Origin: Erysipelotrichaceae bacterium
Lineage (GTDB): Bacteria; Bacillota_I; Bacilli_A; Erysipelotrichales; Coprobacillaceae
Direction: 5' to 3'
NCBI GenBank assembly: GCA_017633115.1
Contig: JAGBPZ010000017.1
Coordinates: 1 to 47,805, forward strand
Length of the DNA stretch: 47,805 bases
The position numbers and the translations under genes are program-made. Shown piece by piece: positions 22,739 to 31,086 of the stretch. The notes beneath the pieces are model-generated. The model was not told the origin of the DNA and did not search any database. It worked only from the letters and a program-made list of their open reading frames with translations. Every line of letters begins with the position of its first letter. Within the stretch, counting starts at the first letter, position 1.

Positions 22739-24323
22739 GAGTTTAATCACGACGTGGGTCGTCTTCTTCATTGTTGGCTCTTTGGTTATCTTTGGCATAT
22801 TTCTGTTGAGTATTTATGCATTCCAGCTTTATTACCTCAGCTACTATTCTTCTATTAGTGATATCGTTAAGTATGAATCAAAACTGAAGAATGATGATTT
22901 TATCAACATTCCTATGCAGAAATACCGTAACAGTGCCATCATCGCTTTCGGGGAGAAAAATGAAGTGCTGTATACCAGTGACGAATCACTGCGAGAATCG
23001 GTCAAAGCAGAAGATCTATGGCTGATCAAAAATGAAGATGGCAGTATGTATTATAATGTCTACAGTGATGCCAATGTTGCTGGTAACAGTTTGATCGTTT
23101 TAGTTCGACAAACCAACGATGGACCAATCACCAGTGATTACTGTATAGTTGATAAGAATTTAAATGTCATTTCTGGCTCACTATTCTCCAGTGTGTCAAA
23201 ATTGACACAGCATCAGCTGAATCTGATTGAAGGCACTTTTAAAAAGTCAACCAATGAAACGATGGATATCGCTAAATACGAATATCTCAATGGTAAAGGC
23301 GAACGTCGTACGATTGTCTTTGTGAGTCCATATTTTGACTCGACAGAATATGATGCGTTAGTTCGACGTTCATGGGTTTTCCTGCCAATACCAATCATAT
23401 TAGGTATTGCTTTCATTTTGTTCATGACCTACTTGTTTAACCGACGTCTTAAAGCTTCTGTTCATCCTGTTTCTGAAGCCATTGTCAAATATGGTCAGGG
23501 TGAATCAGAAATGCTTGATGCAGTCGGTATCTACAGTGAATATGAAGAAATTATCGACAGTTTCAGCTCATTGATGCAGGAACTTGAAGAAAGCAACCGC
23601 GCTAAAGTCAAGGCGGAAGAAGAACGTCATCGTGCAATTGCGAATATTTCCCATGACTTAAAAACACCATTGACAGTCATTCAGGGTTATGCCCGTGCCA
23701 TTATCGATGGTATTGTCCCTGAAGAAAAACGTGATGATTATTTGGAAACAATCTACAATAAAGCCATTTATTCATCAGAAATGATGGATACATTGCTGGC
23801 ATATACAAAAATGGATTATCCAGAATATTCCTTACATCTGAATGTGGTTGATTTTAATGAATTTTGTCGTGAATATCTGGCATCTAAATATGCGGATATT
23901 GAATTTGCAGGATTTGAATTCCATCCATCAATTGATGAAGAACCATTGATGGACGCAATTGATGTCAACCTGATGATTCGCTGCTTTAATAACCTGATCG
24001 ATAATTCACTAAAATATAATGAACCAGGAACAGGTATTTATTTTAAAGTTACTCAGGAGGAGAATCATATTATAATTAATGTTGCGGATGATGGTATCGG
24101 TATTAATGCGGATATCAGAGACCGTATATTTGAACCATTTGTAACCGAAAACAATGCGCGTACACCAGGTAAGGGTACGGGTCTTGGTATGACGATTACA
24201 AAGACGATTATTGAACTTCATGGCGGCACGATCCATGTAGTCAATCATCCAACACTTGGTAAAGGCGCTGAATTTGAAATCAGCCTGCCAATCATAACAG
24301 AAATCAATAATGGCAAAGCATAA
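22719..24323 (+). CDS. Sensor histidine kinase, partner of the upstream regulator
   Basis: 534 residues: membrane segments at about 10-33 and 219-240 enclose an extracellular sensor region of about 185 residues. HisKA has H312 in NISHDLKTPLTV, and the HATPase has NNLIDNSLKYNEPG (N-box), VADDGIGI and GKGTGLGMTI. It begins within the response regulator gene and is followed after 23 nt by the clostripain-type gene, so surface proteolysis could be part of its output or its signal; that link is inference. Confidence 0.96.
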   Translation: MFKKKNKSLITTWVVFFIVGSLVIFGIFLLSIYAFQLYYLSYYSSISDIVKYESKLKNDDFINIPMQKYRNSAIIAFGEKNEVLYTSDESLRESVKAEDLWLIKNEDGSMYYNVYSDANVAGNSLIVLVRQTNDGPITSDYCIVDKNLNVISGSLFSSVSKLTQHQLNLIEGTFKKSTNETMDIAKYEYLNGKGERRTIVFVSPYFDSTEYDALVRRSWVFLPIPIILGIAFILFMTYLFNRRLKASVHPVSEAIVKYGQGESEMLDAVGIYSEYEEIIDSFSSLMQELEESNRAKVKAEEERHRAIANISHDLKTPLTVIQGYARAIIDGIVPEEKRDDYLETIYNKAIYSSEMMDTLLAYTKMDYPEYSLHLNVVDFNEFCREYLASKYADIEFAGFEFHPSIDEEPLMDAIDVNLMIRCFNNLIDNSLKYNEPGTGIYFKVTQEENHIIINVADDGIGINADIRDRIFEPFVTENNARTPGKGTGLGMTITKTIIELHGGTIHVVNHPTLGKGAEFEISLPIITEINNGKA

Positions 24324-24346
24324 AATCATTAGTAGAAAGGAGAACA

Positions 24347-26671
24347 ATGATGAGTGCACCAAGAAGCAGAGAAAAACATGTCACCAATAATAGTAAAGGT
24401 GTCGCTAAAACCGGTAGTGGCACACATGGTGGTAAAGTAGGATCAGGCGGCTATTTTGAAGGTGGCGGCAAAGGGTCACAGCGTGCCGGTGGTACGACCC
24501 GTAGTCCAATCAGCATTATTATTATCATTATCGCATTGCTGTTTGGTGGTGGTGGAGGACTGTTCTCAAGCATGTCAAGTAACAGTATGCCATCAACCAC
24601 AACAACTAATTTGAATGGTGCAAGCGGCAGTTCCAGAGGCTGGCGTTTAGGCAATAATACCGGCAATCTGAATACATCAATTGTTGGTGGTACCCGCAAG
24701 AAATACACAACACTTAAAGGTAATGGTAAAGATGAAATGACATTGATGGTCTACATGTGTGGTACAGACCTTGAATCAAGAAGTGGTATGGCTACATCTG
24801 ATCTTAATGAAATGCTCAAAGCAACCACTACAAACAGTAAACTTCATATTCTCGTTTACACCGGTGGCTGTGCACGTTGGAAAAACAACGTCATCAGCAG
24901 TTCTTATAACCAGATTTATGCGATTGAAAATGGTAGATTTGTCACTAAAGTAAATAATGATGGCGCTAAGGCTATGACATCACCATCAACTCTGACTGGT
25001 TTTATTAACTGGTGCAACAAGAATTATCCAACATCTAATCGTAAAGCTTTGATTTTATGGGATCATGGTGGAGGTTCAATCAGTGGTTATGGTTATGATG
25101 AAAAATATCGAACCAGTGGCACGATGACACTGTCAGCCCTTCAGAAAGCATTAAAAGCAACCAATACAAAATTTGATTTTATTGGTTTTGATGCCTGCCT
25201 GATGGCAACCGTTGAAAACGGCTTGATGCTTAATGATTTTGCCGACTATATGATTGCCAGTGAAGAAACAGAACCAGGTATTGGCTGGTATTATACAAAC
25301 TGGGTCAGTCAGCTCAATAAAAATACATCAATCAACACCCTTGAATTAGGTAAGATGATTGCTGATGATTTCGTTGCTAAATGTGCAACATCATGTGCTG
25401 GTCAGTTAACAACGTTATCAGTTGTTGACTTGGCAGAACTTGCGGCAACAGTACCTGATGTCTTTAAGAATTTTGCAGCAAGTACTCGTTCAATGATTTC
25501 TAATAGTCAGTATAAAACCGTCTCATCTGCCCGCAACAATGCCAGAGAATTCTCACGTACCGCAAGAGTTGATCAGATTGATTTAGCTGACTTTGCAACG
25601 ATCCTTGGAGAAGATGAAGGTAAAGAGTTAAGTGATGTATTGTTGAGTGCAATCAAGTATAACAAGACATCAGCCAATATGACAAATGCTTATGGTCTTT
25701 CTGTTTACTTCCCATATACCAAAGTCAATAAAGTTGATACGATGGTCAATACTTATAAAGCTATTGGTATGGATGCTGAATACACAAAATGTATCCAGGA
25801 ATTTGCCAAAGTAGAAGTCACTGGACAAGCCGCTTCACAGTCAACTGGTAATCCTTATCAGTCACTCTTTGGCAATAATACATCACCATCACAATCTACG
25901 ATGACTGAGCAGGCAATTGAAACCTTGCTGCAAAGCTTCCTGACAGGCAACTATGGAACATTGAGTGGTTACTCATCTAGTAATTCACACTTCCTGACGG
26001 GTCGCAGTATCGATGATGAAACAATAGCTAATTATGTTGCTGAGAATCAGTTTGATACTTCTGAATTACAGTGGAATGGCACTTCAATGAAGCTGTCAAA
26101 AGCTAACTGGGAACTTGTTGAAGGATTAGAGCTCAACATGTTCTATGATGATGGTGAAGGCTATATCGAGTTAGGTCTTGATAATATTTATGATATTGAT
26201 GGTCGTACCTTAAAAGGCAGTGATGATCGCACATGGCTTGCTATTAATGGTCAACCAGTTGCCTACTATCACACTCAGACCTTTGAAGATGGTGACAACT
26301 ATACAATTATGGGTCGCGTTCCATGTCTGTTGAATGGTACTAGAGTTGATTTGATTCTGATTTTTGATCAGGATAATCCACATGGATATATCGCTGGTGC
26401 CCGCTTAGACTATGGTAAAAAAGTCGATACTCAGGCACGTGGTTTGATCGAACTGCAAAAAGGCGACAAATTAAAATTCTTATGTGATTACTACTCTTAT
26501 GATGGTGATTATATTGATACTTACTATTTAGGTGAAACCATGCGCGTCACCTCAAAGATGGAAATCTCTAATGTTGATGTTGGTGATGGAGATGTCTTTA
26601 TCTCTTATCGTTTCACTGATTTGTATAATAATCACTTCTGGACACCAGCATTAACACTGTCAAAACAATAA
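24347..26671 (+). CDS. Clostripain family (C11) cysteine protease, membrane-anchored
   Basis: 774 residues. A Gly/Ser-rich cytoplasmic N-terminus leads to one membrane helix (about 54-66, Ile-rich), so the catalytic part faces outward. The C11 domain starts near 128 (DEMTLMVYMCGTDLESRSG), with catalytic H240 (LILWDHGGG) and C284 (GFDACLM). A C-terminal region of about 290 residues has no family I can name. The start may be ATG 24347 or 24350; AAAGGAG fits both. Clostripains cut after Arg, and self-activation is usual. The gene follows the two-component genes closely. Confidence 0.95.
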   Translation: MMSAPRSREKHVTNNSKGVAKTGSGTHGGKVGSGGYFEGGGKGSQRAGGTTRSPISIIIIIIALLFGGGGGLFSSMSSNSMPSTTTTNLNGASGSSRGWRLGNNTGNLNTSIVGGTRKKYTTLKGNGKDEMTLMVYMCGTDLESRSGMATSDLNEMLKATTTNSKLHILVYTGGCARWKNNVISSSYNQIYAIENGRFVTKVNNDGAKAMTSPSTLTGFINWCNKNYPTSNRKALILWDHGGGSISGYGYDEKYRTSGTMTLSALQKALKATNTKFDFIGFDACLMATVENGLMLNDFADYMIASEETEPGIGWYYTNWVSQLNKNTSINTLELGKMIADDFVAKCATSCAGQLTTLSVVDLAELAATVPDVFKNFAASTRSMISNSQYKTVSSARNNAREFSRTARVDQIDLADFATILGEDEGKELSDVLLSAIKYNKTSANMTNAYGLSVYFPYTKVNKVDTMVNTYKAIGMDAEYTKCIQEFAKVEVTGQAASQSTGNPYQSLFGNNTSPSQSTMTEQAIETLLQSFLTGNYGTLSGYSSSNSHFLTGRSIDDETIANYVAENQFDTSELQWNGTSMKLSKANWELVEGLELNMFYDDGEGYIELGLDNIYDIDGRTLKGSDDRTWLAINGQPVAYYHTQTFEDGDNYTIMGRVPCLLNGTRVDLILIFDQDNPHGYIAGARLDYGKKVDTQARGLIELQKGDKLKFLCDYYSYDGDYIDTYYLGETMRVTSKMEISNVDVGDGDVFISYRFTDLYNNHFWTPALTLSKQ

Positions 26672-26677
26672 TATCAA

Positions 26678-26713
26678 AGGGGTAGCTTTAAACTGCCCCT
26701 CTGATTGCAGGGG
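26678..26713 (+). promoter_or_regulatory. Mutually exclusive hairpins controlling the next ribosome site
   Basis: AGGGGTAG (26678-26685) can pair with CTGCCCCT (26693-26700). The same CCCCT (26696-26700) can instead pair with AGGGG (26709-26713), the ribosome site of the 26723 gene. No T-run follows either stem, so translation control or RNA processing is more likely than termination. Confidence 0.45.
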
Positions 26714-26722
26714 ACTCTATTA

Positions 26723-27532
26723 ATGAAAAAACAAACAATGCCTCATGGCAAACTATATAAGGGTTCTGAACAGAATGTCATCATTGTACTTGTGCGACGA
26801 CGTTTTCGTCATGAAATGTGTCGTTACCTAGTCAAGCATGGTATTTCGGCATTCGCAATGGACATTGATCTGCCCCTCGCAAAGGCATCAATCGATGATC
26901 TTGAAGAAGTCTGTGCTTTCTTGAAGCAGACATATAGTCAAATTGGATTGCTTTGTTTTGAAACTTATAGTGTTTATGGTCTTTATGGTGCAACAGTATG
27001 TCCGGATATCAGTCTGGTTGTGGCATCATTGCCAATGGACCGTGTCTTTGAAAGCTTAAAACTGGGACAATCCATGTTGTCCTATCGTGGTGAAGATGTA
27101 CCTTATCAATCAATGGGAATGGATGCTCAGGAATTGCATCACTTACATCATTTTTACTCACGACGCTTTCATCACAACCGTTACATCGAGGTCTATGAAT
27201 TTGCTTTGCTGAAGACTGAAGCAGCAGGTCTCATTGATTGTCATCAAATCAATGGTGATTTATATCTGTTTTCTAGTGCAGATGATGTTTATTGGAACAG
27301 TCGTGAAGCTTGTCGCCGTATTAAGAAACAATTGATTGCCAATAACTTTAAGAGACGTTTCAAGCATGTTCTGTATAAACGTGGCGCCCATGATTTAATG
27401 CCACTTGAGGTTTATAATCGTGGAGCGAGCTTGCTGAGTCATCCTGATCAAGCAACTCAGGGCAGTCGCCAGGACTTTGGTGAACAACTTGAAGCCATTT
27501 TAGATGATTGGCTTGAAGCAGGACGTTTTTAA
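26723..27532 (+). CDS. Alpha/beta-hydrolase-fold protein (BAAT C-terminal-like) without nucleophile serine
   Basis: The start is ATG 26723, 9 nt after AGGGG; the frame upstream runs without a ribosome site. The 269-residue product resembles the acyl-CoA thioester hydrolase (BAAT) C-terminal domain: IGLL-CFETY-SVYGLYGA aligns with the nucleophile elbow (normally GISKG), so the Ser is replaced by Glu80. An Asp (FSSADDVYWN) and a His (RGAHDLMP) at the other catalytic positions remain. It is followed by two more hydrolase-like genes. Classical esterase activity is doubtful. Confidence 0.75.
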   Translation: MKKQTMPHGKLYKGSEQNVIIVLVRRRFRHEMCRYLVKHGISAFAMDIDLPLAKASIDDLEEVCAFLKQTYSQIGLLCFETYSVYGLYGATVCPDISLVVASLPMDRVFESLKLGQSMLSYRGEDVPYQSMGMDAQELHHLHHFYSRRFHHNRYIEVYEFALLKTEAAGLIDCHQINGDLYLFSSADDVYWNSREACRRIKKQLIANNFKRRFKHVLYKRGAHDLMPLEVYNRGASLLSHPDQATQGSRQDFGEQLEAILDDWLEAGRF

Positions 27533-27603
27533 AGATTTTTAAGTGTGTTTGTTGTATAATACAGTTATGATAATGATACATATTAAGAAAAGGAGGGAAC
27601 AGA

Positions 27604-28467
27604 ATGGCTTATCGCATTTTTACTGTCAATGAAGACGGTTTTCTGGCCTATATGGTTTTGCCAGAACAACGTGCTAAACTGGCAGTCATCATGATGTTTG
27701 ATGGCGATGTACAATTACCAGCCACTGATATTGTGCGTTATTTGTCTGATTTAGGCTATATTGGTGTCTATCTGCCACTCTATGGTGGCCGTGGCCAGTC
27801 ACGTACACCAAACTGTATCCCGCTTGAATATGTCGAAATGGCAGTTGGCTATTTGCGCCAACGCCTCAATGTTCAAAAAATTATTCTTTATGGCATGGGC
27901 CTCGGTTCAGTTTTTGCCTGTTATGGCGCTTATTATCTTGAAGATGTTGATGGTGTGATAATGGTATCACCAACACATGTCAATTATTCAGGTGTTGGTT
28001 CAAGACGTCGTCAGACTGGCCATTCGCTTGTGACCTATAAAGGAGAAGAATTACCTTACCTTACAGTAGACTTTAAAGTCAGTCATCAGTTCGATGCTTT
28101 TAATAATGCTTACTGGCATTTTAAAGAAGAAGAAATGGCTCTTTTGCCAATCAGCAAACTAAAGTCAAAAATTTTGATCCTGGCATCTGATTCTGATGAA
28201 GTCTGGCCAGCTGCTTATTCATTGAAAAAGATGGAGTACCAGCTGAAAGATGATTTATACCCATACGCCTATAGGACGCATATCTTCCATAATGCCAGTC
28301 ATTATATTGGACTGTTCCCAGAAACCAATGATGTGAGACGTTATTTACGTCAACAGCTTGTAACATCGAATACGGAACGTCGTCATCGCAAGATATGCAA
28401 TCAAGCCCGAGATGAATCGGCAACAATGATTTATGATTTCTTTAATGAAATCATTTCTGATGAATAA
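27604..28467 (+). CDS. Alpha/beta-hydrolase-fold protein (BAAT C-terminal-like), nucleophile replaced by Gly
   Basis: A 287-residue paralogue of the previous gene and closer to the family: LPLYGGRGQSRTPN, then the elbow ILYGMGLGSVFA (97-101 G-M-G-L-G, where the family has G-x-S-x-G), MVSPTHVNYSG, LILASDSDEVWP (Asp) and HNASHYIG (His). Only the serine is missing. AAGGAGGGA precedes ATG 27604, and a TATAAT (27555-27560) in the 71-bp gap may give it an extra promoter. A short inverted repeat (28475-28492) follows. Confidence 0.82.
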   Translation: MAYRIFTVNEDGFLAYMVLPEQRAKLAVIMMFDGDVQLPATDIVRYLSDLGYIGVYLPLYGGRGQSRTPNCIPLEYVEMAVGYLRQRLNVQKIILYGMGLGSVFACYGAYYLEDVDGVIMVSPTHVNYSGVGSRRRQTGHSLVTYKGEELPYLTVDFKVSHQFDAFNNAYWHFKEEEMALLPISKLKSKILILASDSDEVWPAAYSLKKMEYQLKDDLYPYAYRTHIFHNASHYIGLFPETNDVRRYLRQQLVTSNTERRHRKICNQARDESATMIYDFFNEIISDE

Positions 28468-28474
28468 ACTATAA

Positions 28475-28492
28475 AAAGTAGGGCACTACTTT
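28475..28492 (+). terminator. Weak terminator-like hairpin
   Basis: AAAGTAG (28475-28481), loop GGCA, CTACTTT (28486-28492); no long T-run. Confidence 0.45.
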
Positions 28493-28504
28493 CCGCCTGC
28501 ATTA

Positions 28505-28533
28505 TAGACAAATGTAACGGAAAACGTTATAAT
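28505..28533 (+). promoter_or_regulatory. Promoter of the third hydrolase-like gene
   Basis: TAGACA (28505-28510), 17 bp, TATAAT (28528-28533). AACG-GAAAA-CGTT lies in the spacer and -10. The leader (28540-28698) contains a hairpin TATGCCC...GGGGCATA. Confidence 0.6.
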
Positions 28534-28698
28534 AATCTTGCTGCAGATGCCACGCCATAATAATAATGTGGATATGCAGTATGGGGTATGCCCTGGTGGT
28601 GCGGGGCATAGAAGGATGAAAACGGGAATTCGTGGAACTTTGATGTTAGGAGGAGGCATCTTAGTTTCACGTTTTCTTTTGTACGAAAGAGGGACACT

Positions 28699-29430
28699 AT
28701 GGAGATTACAACATATGCAGCCAATCAACCAGTGTTGCTGCTGATTGATGGACTAGTCAGCTTTGAGCATGTCATCACCTATTTACGTGCTGATTTCCAT
28801 ATTATTGAGGTGCATGTTGATGGCAATCGTGTTGATGAAAACATTGTTGAGCTCGAAGAATACATCAAGGACCATTGTGCAGGTCATGTTGACTATGCCT
28901 ATGGAACGGATATGGGTGGCCATATATTGATGAAACTTTGTGCGCGTCAACAAGTCCATATTGATCAGGCGGTATTTGGCTCTATCAATGCTAAAAATCA
29001 TAGTCGTTTCGTTAGTTCTTGTATTATTTTCTGGATGTTGCTTATTTATGGCCATTTAGTCAAGAAAAAAAGATACCCATGGTGGTATCGTCTCTTTCAT
29101 AGACAGTCCAGTCGTGCCCGCAGACAATATAATGAACGTTTAGCATTATTGATGCTTGGTCATTTTGGTGATCAGTATAATGATTTGAAATCACTTCTGA
29201 AGTGGCATTTCACAAGCTCCTGGCCAGCATCTTTCACTACCGATACCAAACTTCATTTCTTCTGGTCAATGAAAATGGGAGCCCGTTATCCCCGCCGCTA
29301 TATCAAACAGTTTGCTCATCTTGGCCTGGTCATGATGAATCAGTACCAGGAAGAAATGCTGGTGGTGTATCCAATGCGCTGGGTTCAGTTTTTAAAGAAT
29401 ACATTTGATCCAAAATCTATACCCGTATAA
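28699..29430 (+). CDS. Divergent alpha/beta-hydrolase-fold protein with Asp at the nucleophile position
   Basis: 243 residues. The strand VDYAYGTDMGGHILM carries G69-T-D71-M-G at the nucleophile elbow, so Asp stands where Ser is usual; Asp nucleophiles occur in haloalkane dehalogenases and epoxide hydrolases (GxDxG). Beyond this the similarity is low: a hydrophobic stretch CIIFWMLLIYG and a basic region KKKRYPWWYRLFHRQSSRARR follow. The acid and His are not obvious. It starts at ATG 28699 after GAGGGAC and has its own promoter. Confidence 0.68.
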   Translation: MEITTYAANQPVLLLIDGLVSFEHVITYLRADFHIIEVHVDGNRVDENIVELEEYIKDHCAGHVDYAYGTDMGGHILMKLCARQQVHIDQAVFGSINAKNHSRFVSSCIIFWMLLIYGHLVKKKRYPWWYRLFHRQSSRARRQYNERLALLMLGHFGDQYNDLKSLLKWHFTSSWPASFTTDTKLHFFWSMKMGARYPRRYIKQFAHLGLVMMNQYQEEMLVVYPMRWVQFLKNTFDPKSIPV

Positions 29431-29431
29431 A

Positions 29432-29455
29432 AAAAGATGTCGCATGACATCTTTT
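29432..29455. terminator. Bidirectional terminator
   Basis: AAAAGATGTC (29432-29441), loop GCAT, GACATCTTTT (29446-29455); it serves the convergent genes on both sides. Confidence 0.85.
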
Positions 29456-29858
29456 ATAGTATACGCTGTCTTTCACCAATTGTGTATTGCAGGTAAGCGC
29501 TTGGATTTGACAGATAAAACCATTGCAGTGTTTTGCCTGTCAGTTCATTGTAATAACGCTTTAAATCTGGTACACGGCGTAGAATGACACGAGTTAGTTC
29601 TTCATCTTCAACAAAAGCAACAGTGCCTTCATAAATGAGTGAACGGTCATGACTGATAGCCGCGACGACTGACAGGCGGGGTCTTTCAATCATCAGTGTA
29701 TGTTCATATGAATATTTTTCGACCGCAAATAGAATACGGTTATTGCGGAACAGTTTAATCTTTGTTGGCATCACAAAAGGCTTGTGGCCATTAACGATTG
29801 TAATATAGAACATATCTGCAGAATTAAGCATCGTACTGATTGAGAGTATTGGATCCAT
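29454..29858 (-). CDS. Pyridoxamine 5'-phosphate oxidase-like split-barrel protein
   Basis: 134 residues with the strand pattern of small FMN-binding split barrels: MFYITIVNGHKPFVMPTKI, ILFAVEKYSYEHTLMIERP, RLSVVAAI and SLIYEGTVAFVEDEEL. A flavin or related ligand is likely, but the cofactor residues are not clear. It starts at ATG 29858 after GGAGGTGA, with promoter TTTCAA-17-TATAAT. It is a single gene diverging from the barnase operon. Confidence 0.78.
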   Translation of the reverse strand: MDPILSISTMLNSADMFYITIVNGHKPFVMPTKIKLFRNNRILFAVEKYSYEHTLMIERPRLSVVAAISHDRSLIYEGTVAFVEDEELTRVILRRVPDLKRYYNELTGKTLQWFYLSNPSAYLQYTIGERQRIL

Positions 29859-29884
29859 TGATTGTCACCTCCGTCTGTAAAATT

Positions 29885-29913
29885 ATTATATACTATATTG
29901 TTTTAGATTGAAA
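29885..29913 (-). promoter_or_regulatory. Promoter of the split-barrel gene
   Basis: On the minus strand TTTCAA (29913-29908), 17 bp, TATAAT (29890-29885). Confidence 0.55.
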
Positions 29914-29919
29914 AAAATA

Positions 29920-29948
29920 TTTTCAGATATTTATTGGGTCGATATAAT
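29920..29948 (+). promoter_or_regulatory. Promoter of the barnase operon
   Basis: TTTTCA (29920-29925), 17 bp, TATAAT (29943-29948). Confidence 0.6.
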
Positions 29949-29971
29949 AAATATGAGAAAGGAATGACGCA

Positions 29972-30409
29972 ATGAAAACAATCAAAAGACTAGCTCGTTT
30001 GCTGATGATAGTCGCATTTGTCTTCACAATTGTGGGATGTAAGGAGAAGAGCACACCATCTGCAATCACTGAAGATGGTACTTATACATCAAAAGAAGAT
30101 GTAGCCTTGTATTTGCACACCTACAATCATCTGCCAGACAATTTTATCACTAAGAAGCAGGCACAATCATTAGGCTGGCCCGGAGGCGGTCTGGATGGCT
30201 ATGCTGATGGTAAATGTATTGGTGGTGACCGTTTTGGTAACTATGAAGGACAGCTGCCAAAGAAAAGTGGGCGTCAATATTATGAATGCGATATTGATAC
30301 CCTTCATCAAAGCAAACGTGGCCCTAAACGTATTATTTATTCCAATGATGGACTGATTTATTATACAGAAGATCATTATAAAACCTTTGAACAGTTATAT
30401 GGAGATTGA
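29972..30409 (+). CDS. Barnase-type ribonuclease with lipoprotein signal
   Basis: 145 residues. A basic and hydrophobic leader ends in the lipobox IVGC (Cys23), so the mature enzyme should be lipid-anchored outside the membrane. The rest follows barnase closely: HLPDNFITKKQAQSLGW, KCIGGDRFGNYEGQLP, SGRQYYECDIDT, and RIIYSNDGLIYYTEDHYKTF. Catalytic residues correspond to E105, R120 and H135 (barnase E73, R87, H102), and K61 and R101 are also kept. It cleaves single-stranded RNA. The barstar gene follows 2 nt later. Anchoring differs from free, secreted barnase. Confidence 0.95.
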   Translation: MKTIKRLARLLMIVAFVFTIVGCKEKSTPSAITEDGTYTSKEDVALYLHTYNHLPDNFITKKQAQSLGWPGGGLDGYADGKCIGGDRFGNYEGQLPKKSGRQYYECDIDTLHQSKRGPKRIIYSNDGLIYYTEDHYKTFEQLYGD

Positions 30410-30411
30410 TT

Positions 30412-30690
30412 ATGAAAGTGATTGATATTGATTTAAAAAATGTAACGACTACTAGAGGCTTTCATCGTGTTGTCAAAAAAGGGCTGCAGGCACCTGATTA
30501 TTATGGTTATAATCTTGATGCTCTTTATGATGTTTTGACGACGATCAATGAAGAGACACAAATAGTTTTTCATAATTTCAAGGTTATTAAGGCCAATTTG
30601 CCAGATTTAGCTGACACACTTGAAGGATTACTACTTGATGCAACAGAAGAAAATGATAATCTGGAAATTATCACAATTGATGGAGAATAA
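30412..30690 (+). CDS. Barstar-type ribonuclease inhibitor
   Basis: 92 residues from ATG 30412, chosen because GGAG (30401-30404) is 7 nt before it; a TTG at 30406 would overlap the barnase stop. The YYGYNLDALYDVL stretch is the barstar helix that blocks the barnase active site, with Asp and Glu further on. No signal peptide, so it stays in the cytoplasm and protects the cell from unexported barnase. It is second in the operon, as expected for an immunity gene. Confidence 0.95.
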   Translation: MKVIDIDLKNVTTTRGFHRVVKKGLQAPDYYGYNLDALYDVLTTINEETQIVFHNFKVIKANLPDLADTLEGLLLDATEENDNLEIITIDGE

Positions 30691-30702
30691 GGAGGAGCAA
30701 CA

Positions 30703-31044
30703 ATGCCATTTATTGATTCAAAAATTACTGTATCTGTTGATGATGCAACAAAAGAAGCGATTAAGAATGAACTAGGTAAGGCTATTTCAATTCTACATAA
30801 GCCTGAAAGCTATCTCATGGTAGGTATCAAAGATAATTATGATCTCTATTTTGCAGGTCAAAAACTTGAAAAAGGTGCTTTTGTATCGGTTCAATGTTAT
30901 GGTAAACCAAGTTCTGCAGATACTGATAAAATGACCGCACGTATTTGTGAAATCTATCGTCAATTACTGGATATTCCTGGCGACCATATTTATATCACTT
31001 ATCAGGGCATTGGTGATTGGGGCTGGGATGGCAGCAATTTCTAA
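30703..31044 (+). CDS. MIF/phenylpyruvate tautomerase family protein
   Basis: 113 residues beginning MPFIDSKITV; Pro2 is the catalytic base of the tautomerase superfamily. The end IYITYQGIGDWGWDGSNF matches macrophage migration inhibitory factor-like proteins. The usual product is a homotrimer. It follows barstar by 12 nt behind GGAGGAG, so it is third in the barnase operon, although no functional link is known. Confidence 0.92.
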   Translation: MPFIDSKITVSVDDATKEAIKNELGKAISILHKPESYLMVGIKDNYDLYFAGQKLEKGAFVSVQCYGKPSSADTDKMTARICEIYRQLLDIPGDHIYITYQGIGDWGWDGSNF

Positions 31045-31049
31045 TCAAT

Positions 31050-31073
31050 GAGCATGATTATCATGCTCTTTTT
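31050..31073 (+). terminator. Terminator of the barnase operon
   Basis: GAGCATGA (31050-31057), loop TTA, TCATGCTC (31061-31068), five Ts. Confidence 0.88.
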
Positions 31074-31086
31074 ATAATGAAAGATT

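Noticed and set aside
24451-24708. Proline-rich minus-strand frame inside the clostripain gene
   Set aside because: It is the mirror of a Gly/Ser-rich coding stretch and has no ribosome site.
28538-28744. 68-residue frame overlapping the third hydrolase-like gene
   Set aside because: It overlaps the better-supported ATG at 28699, has poor start signals and an odd composition; treated as leader DNA.
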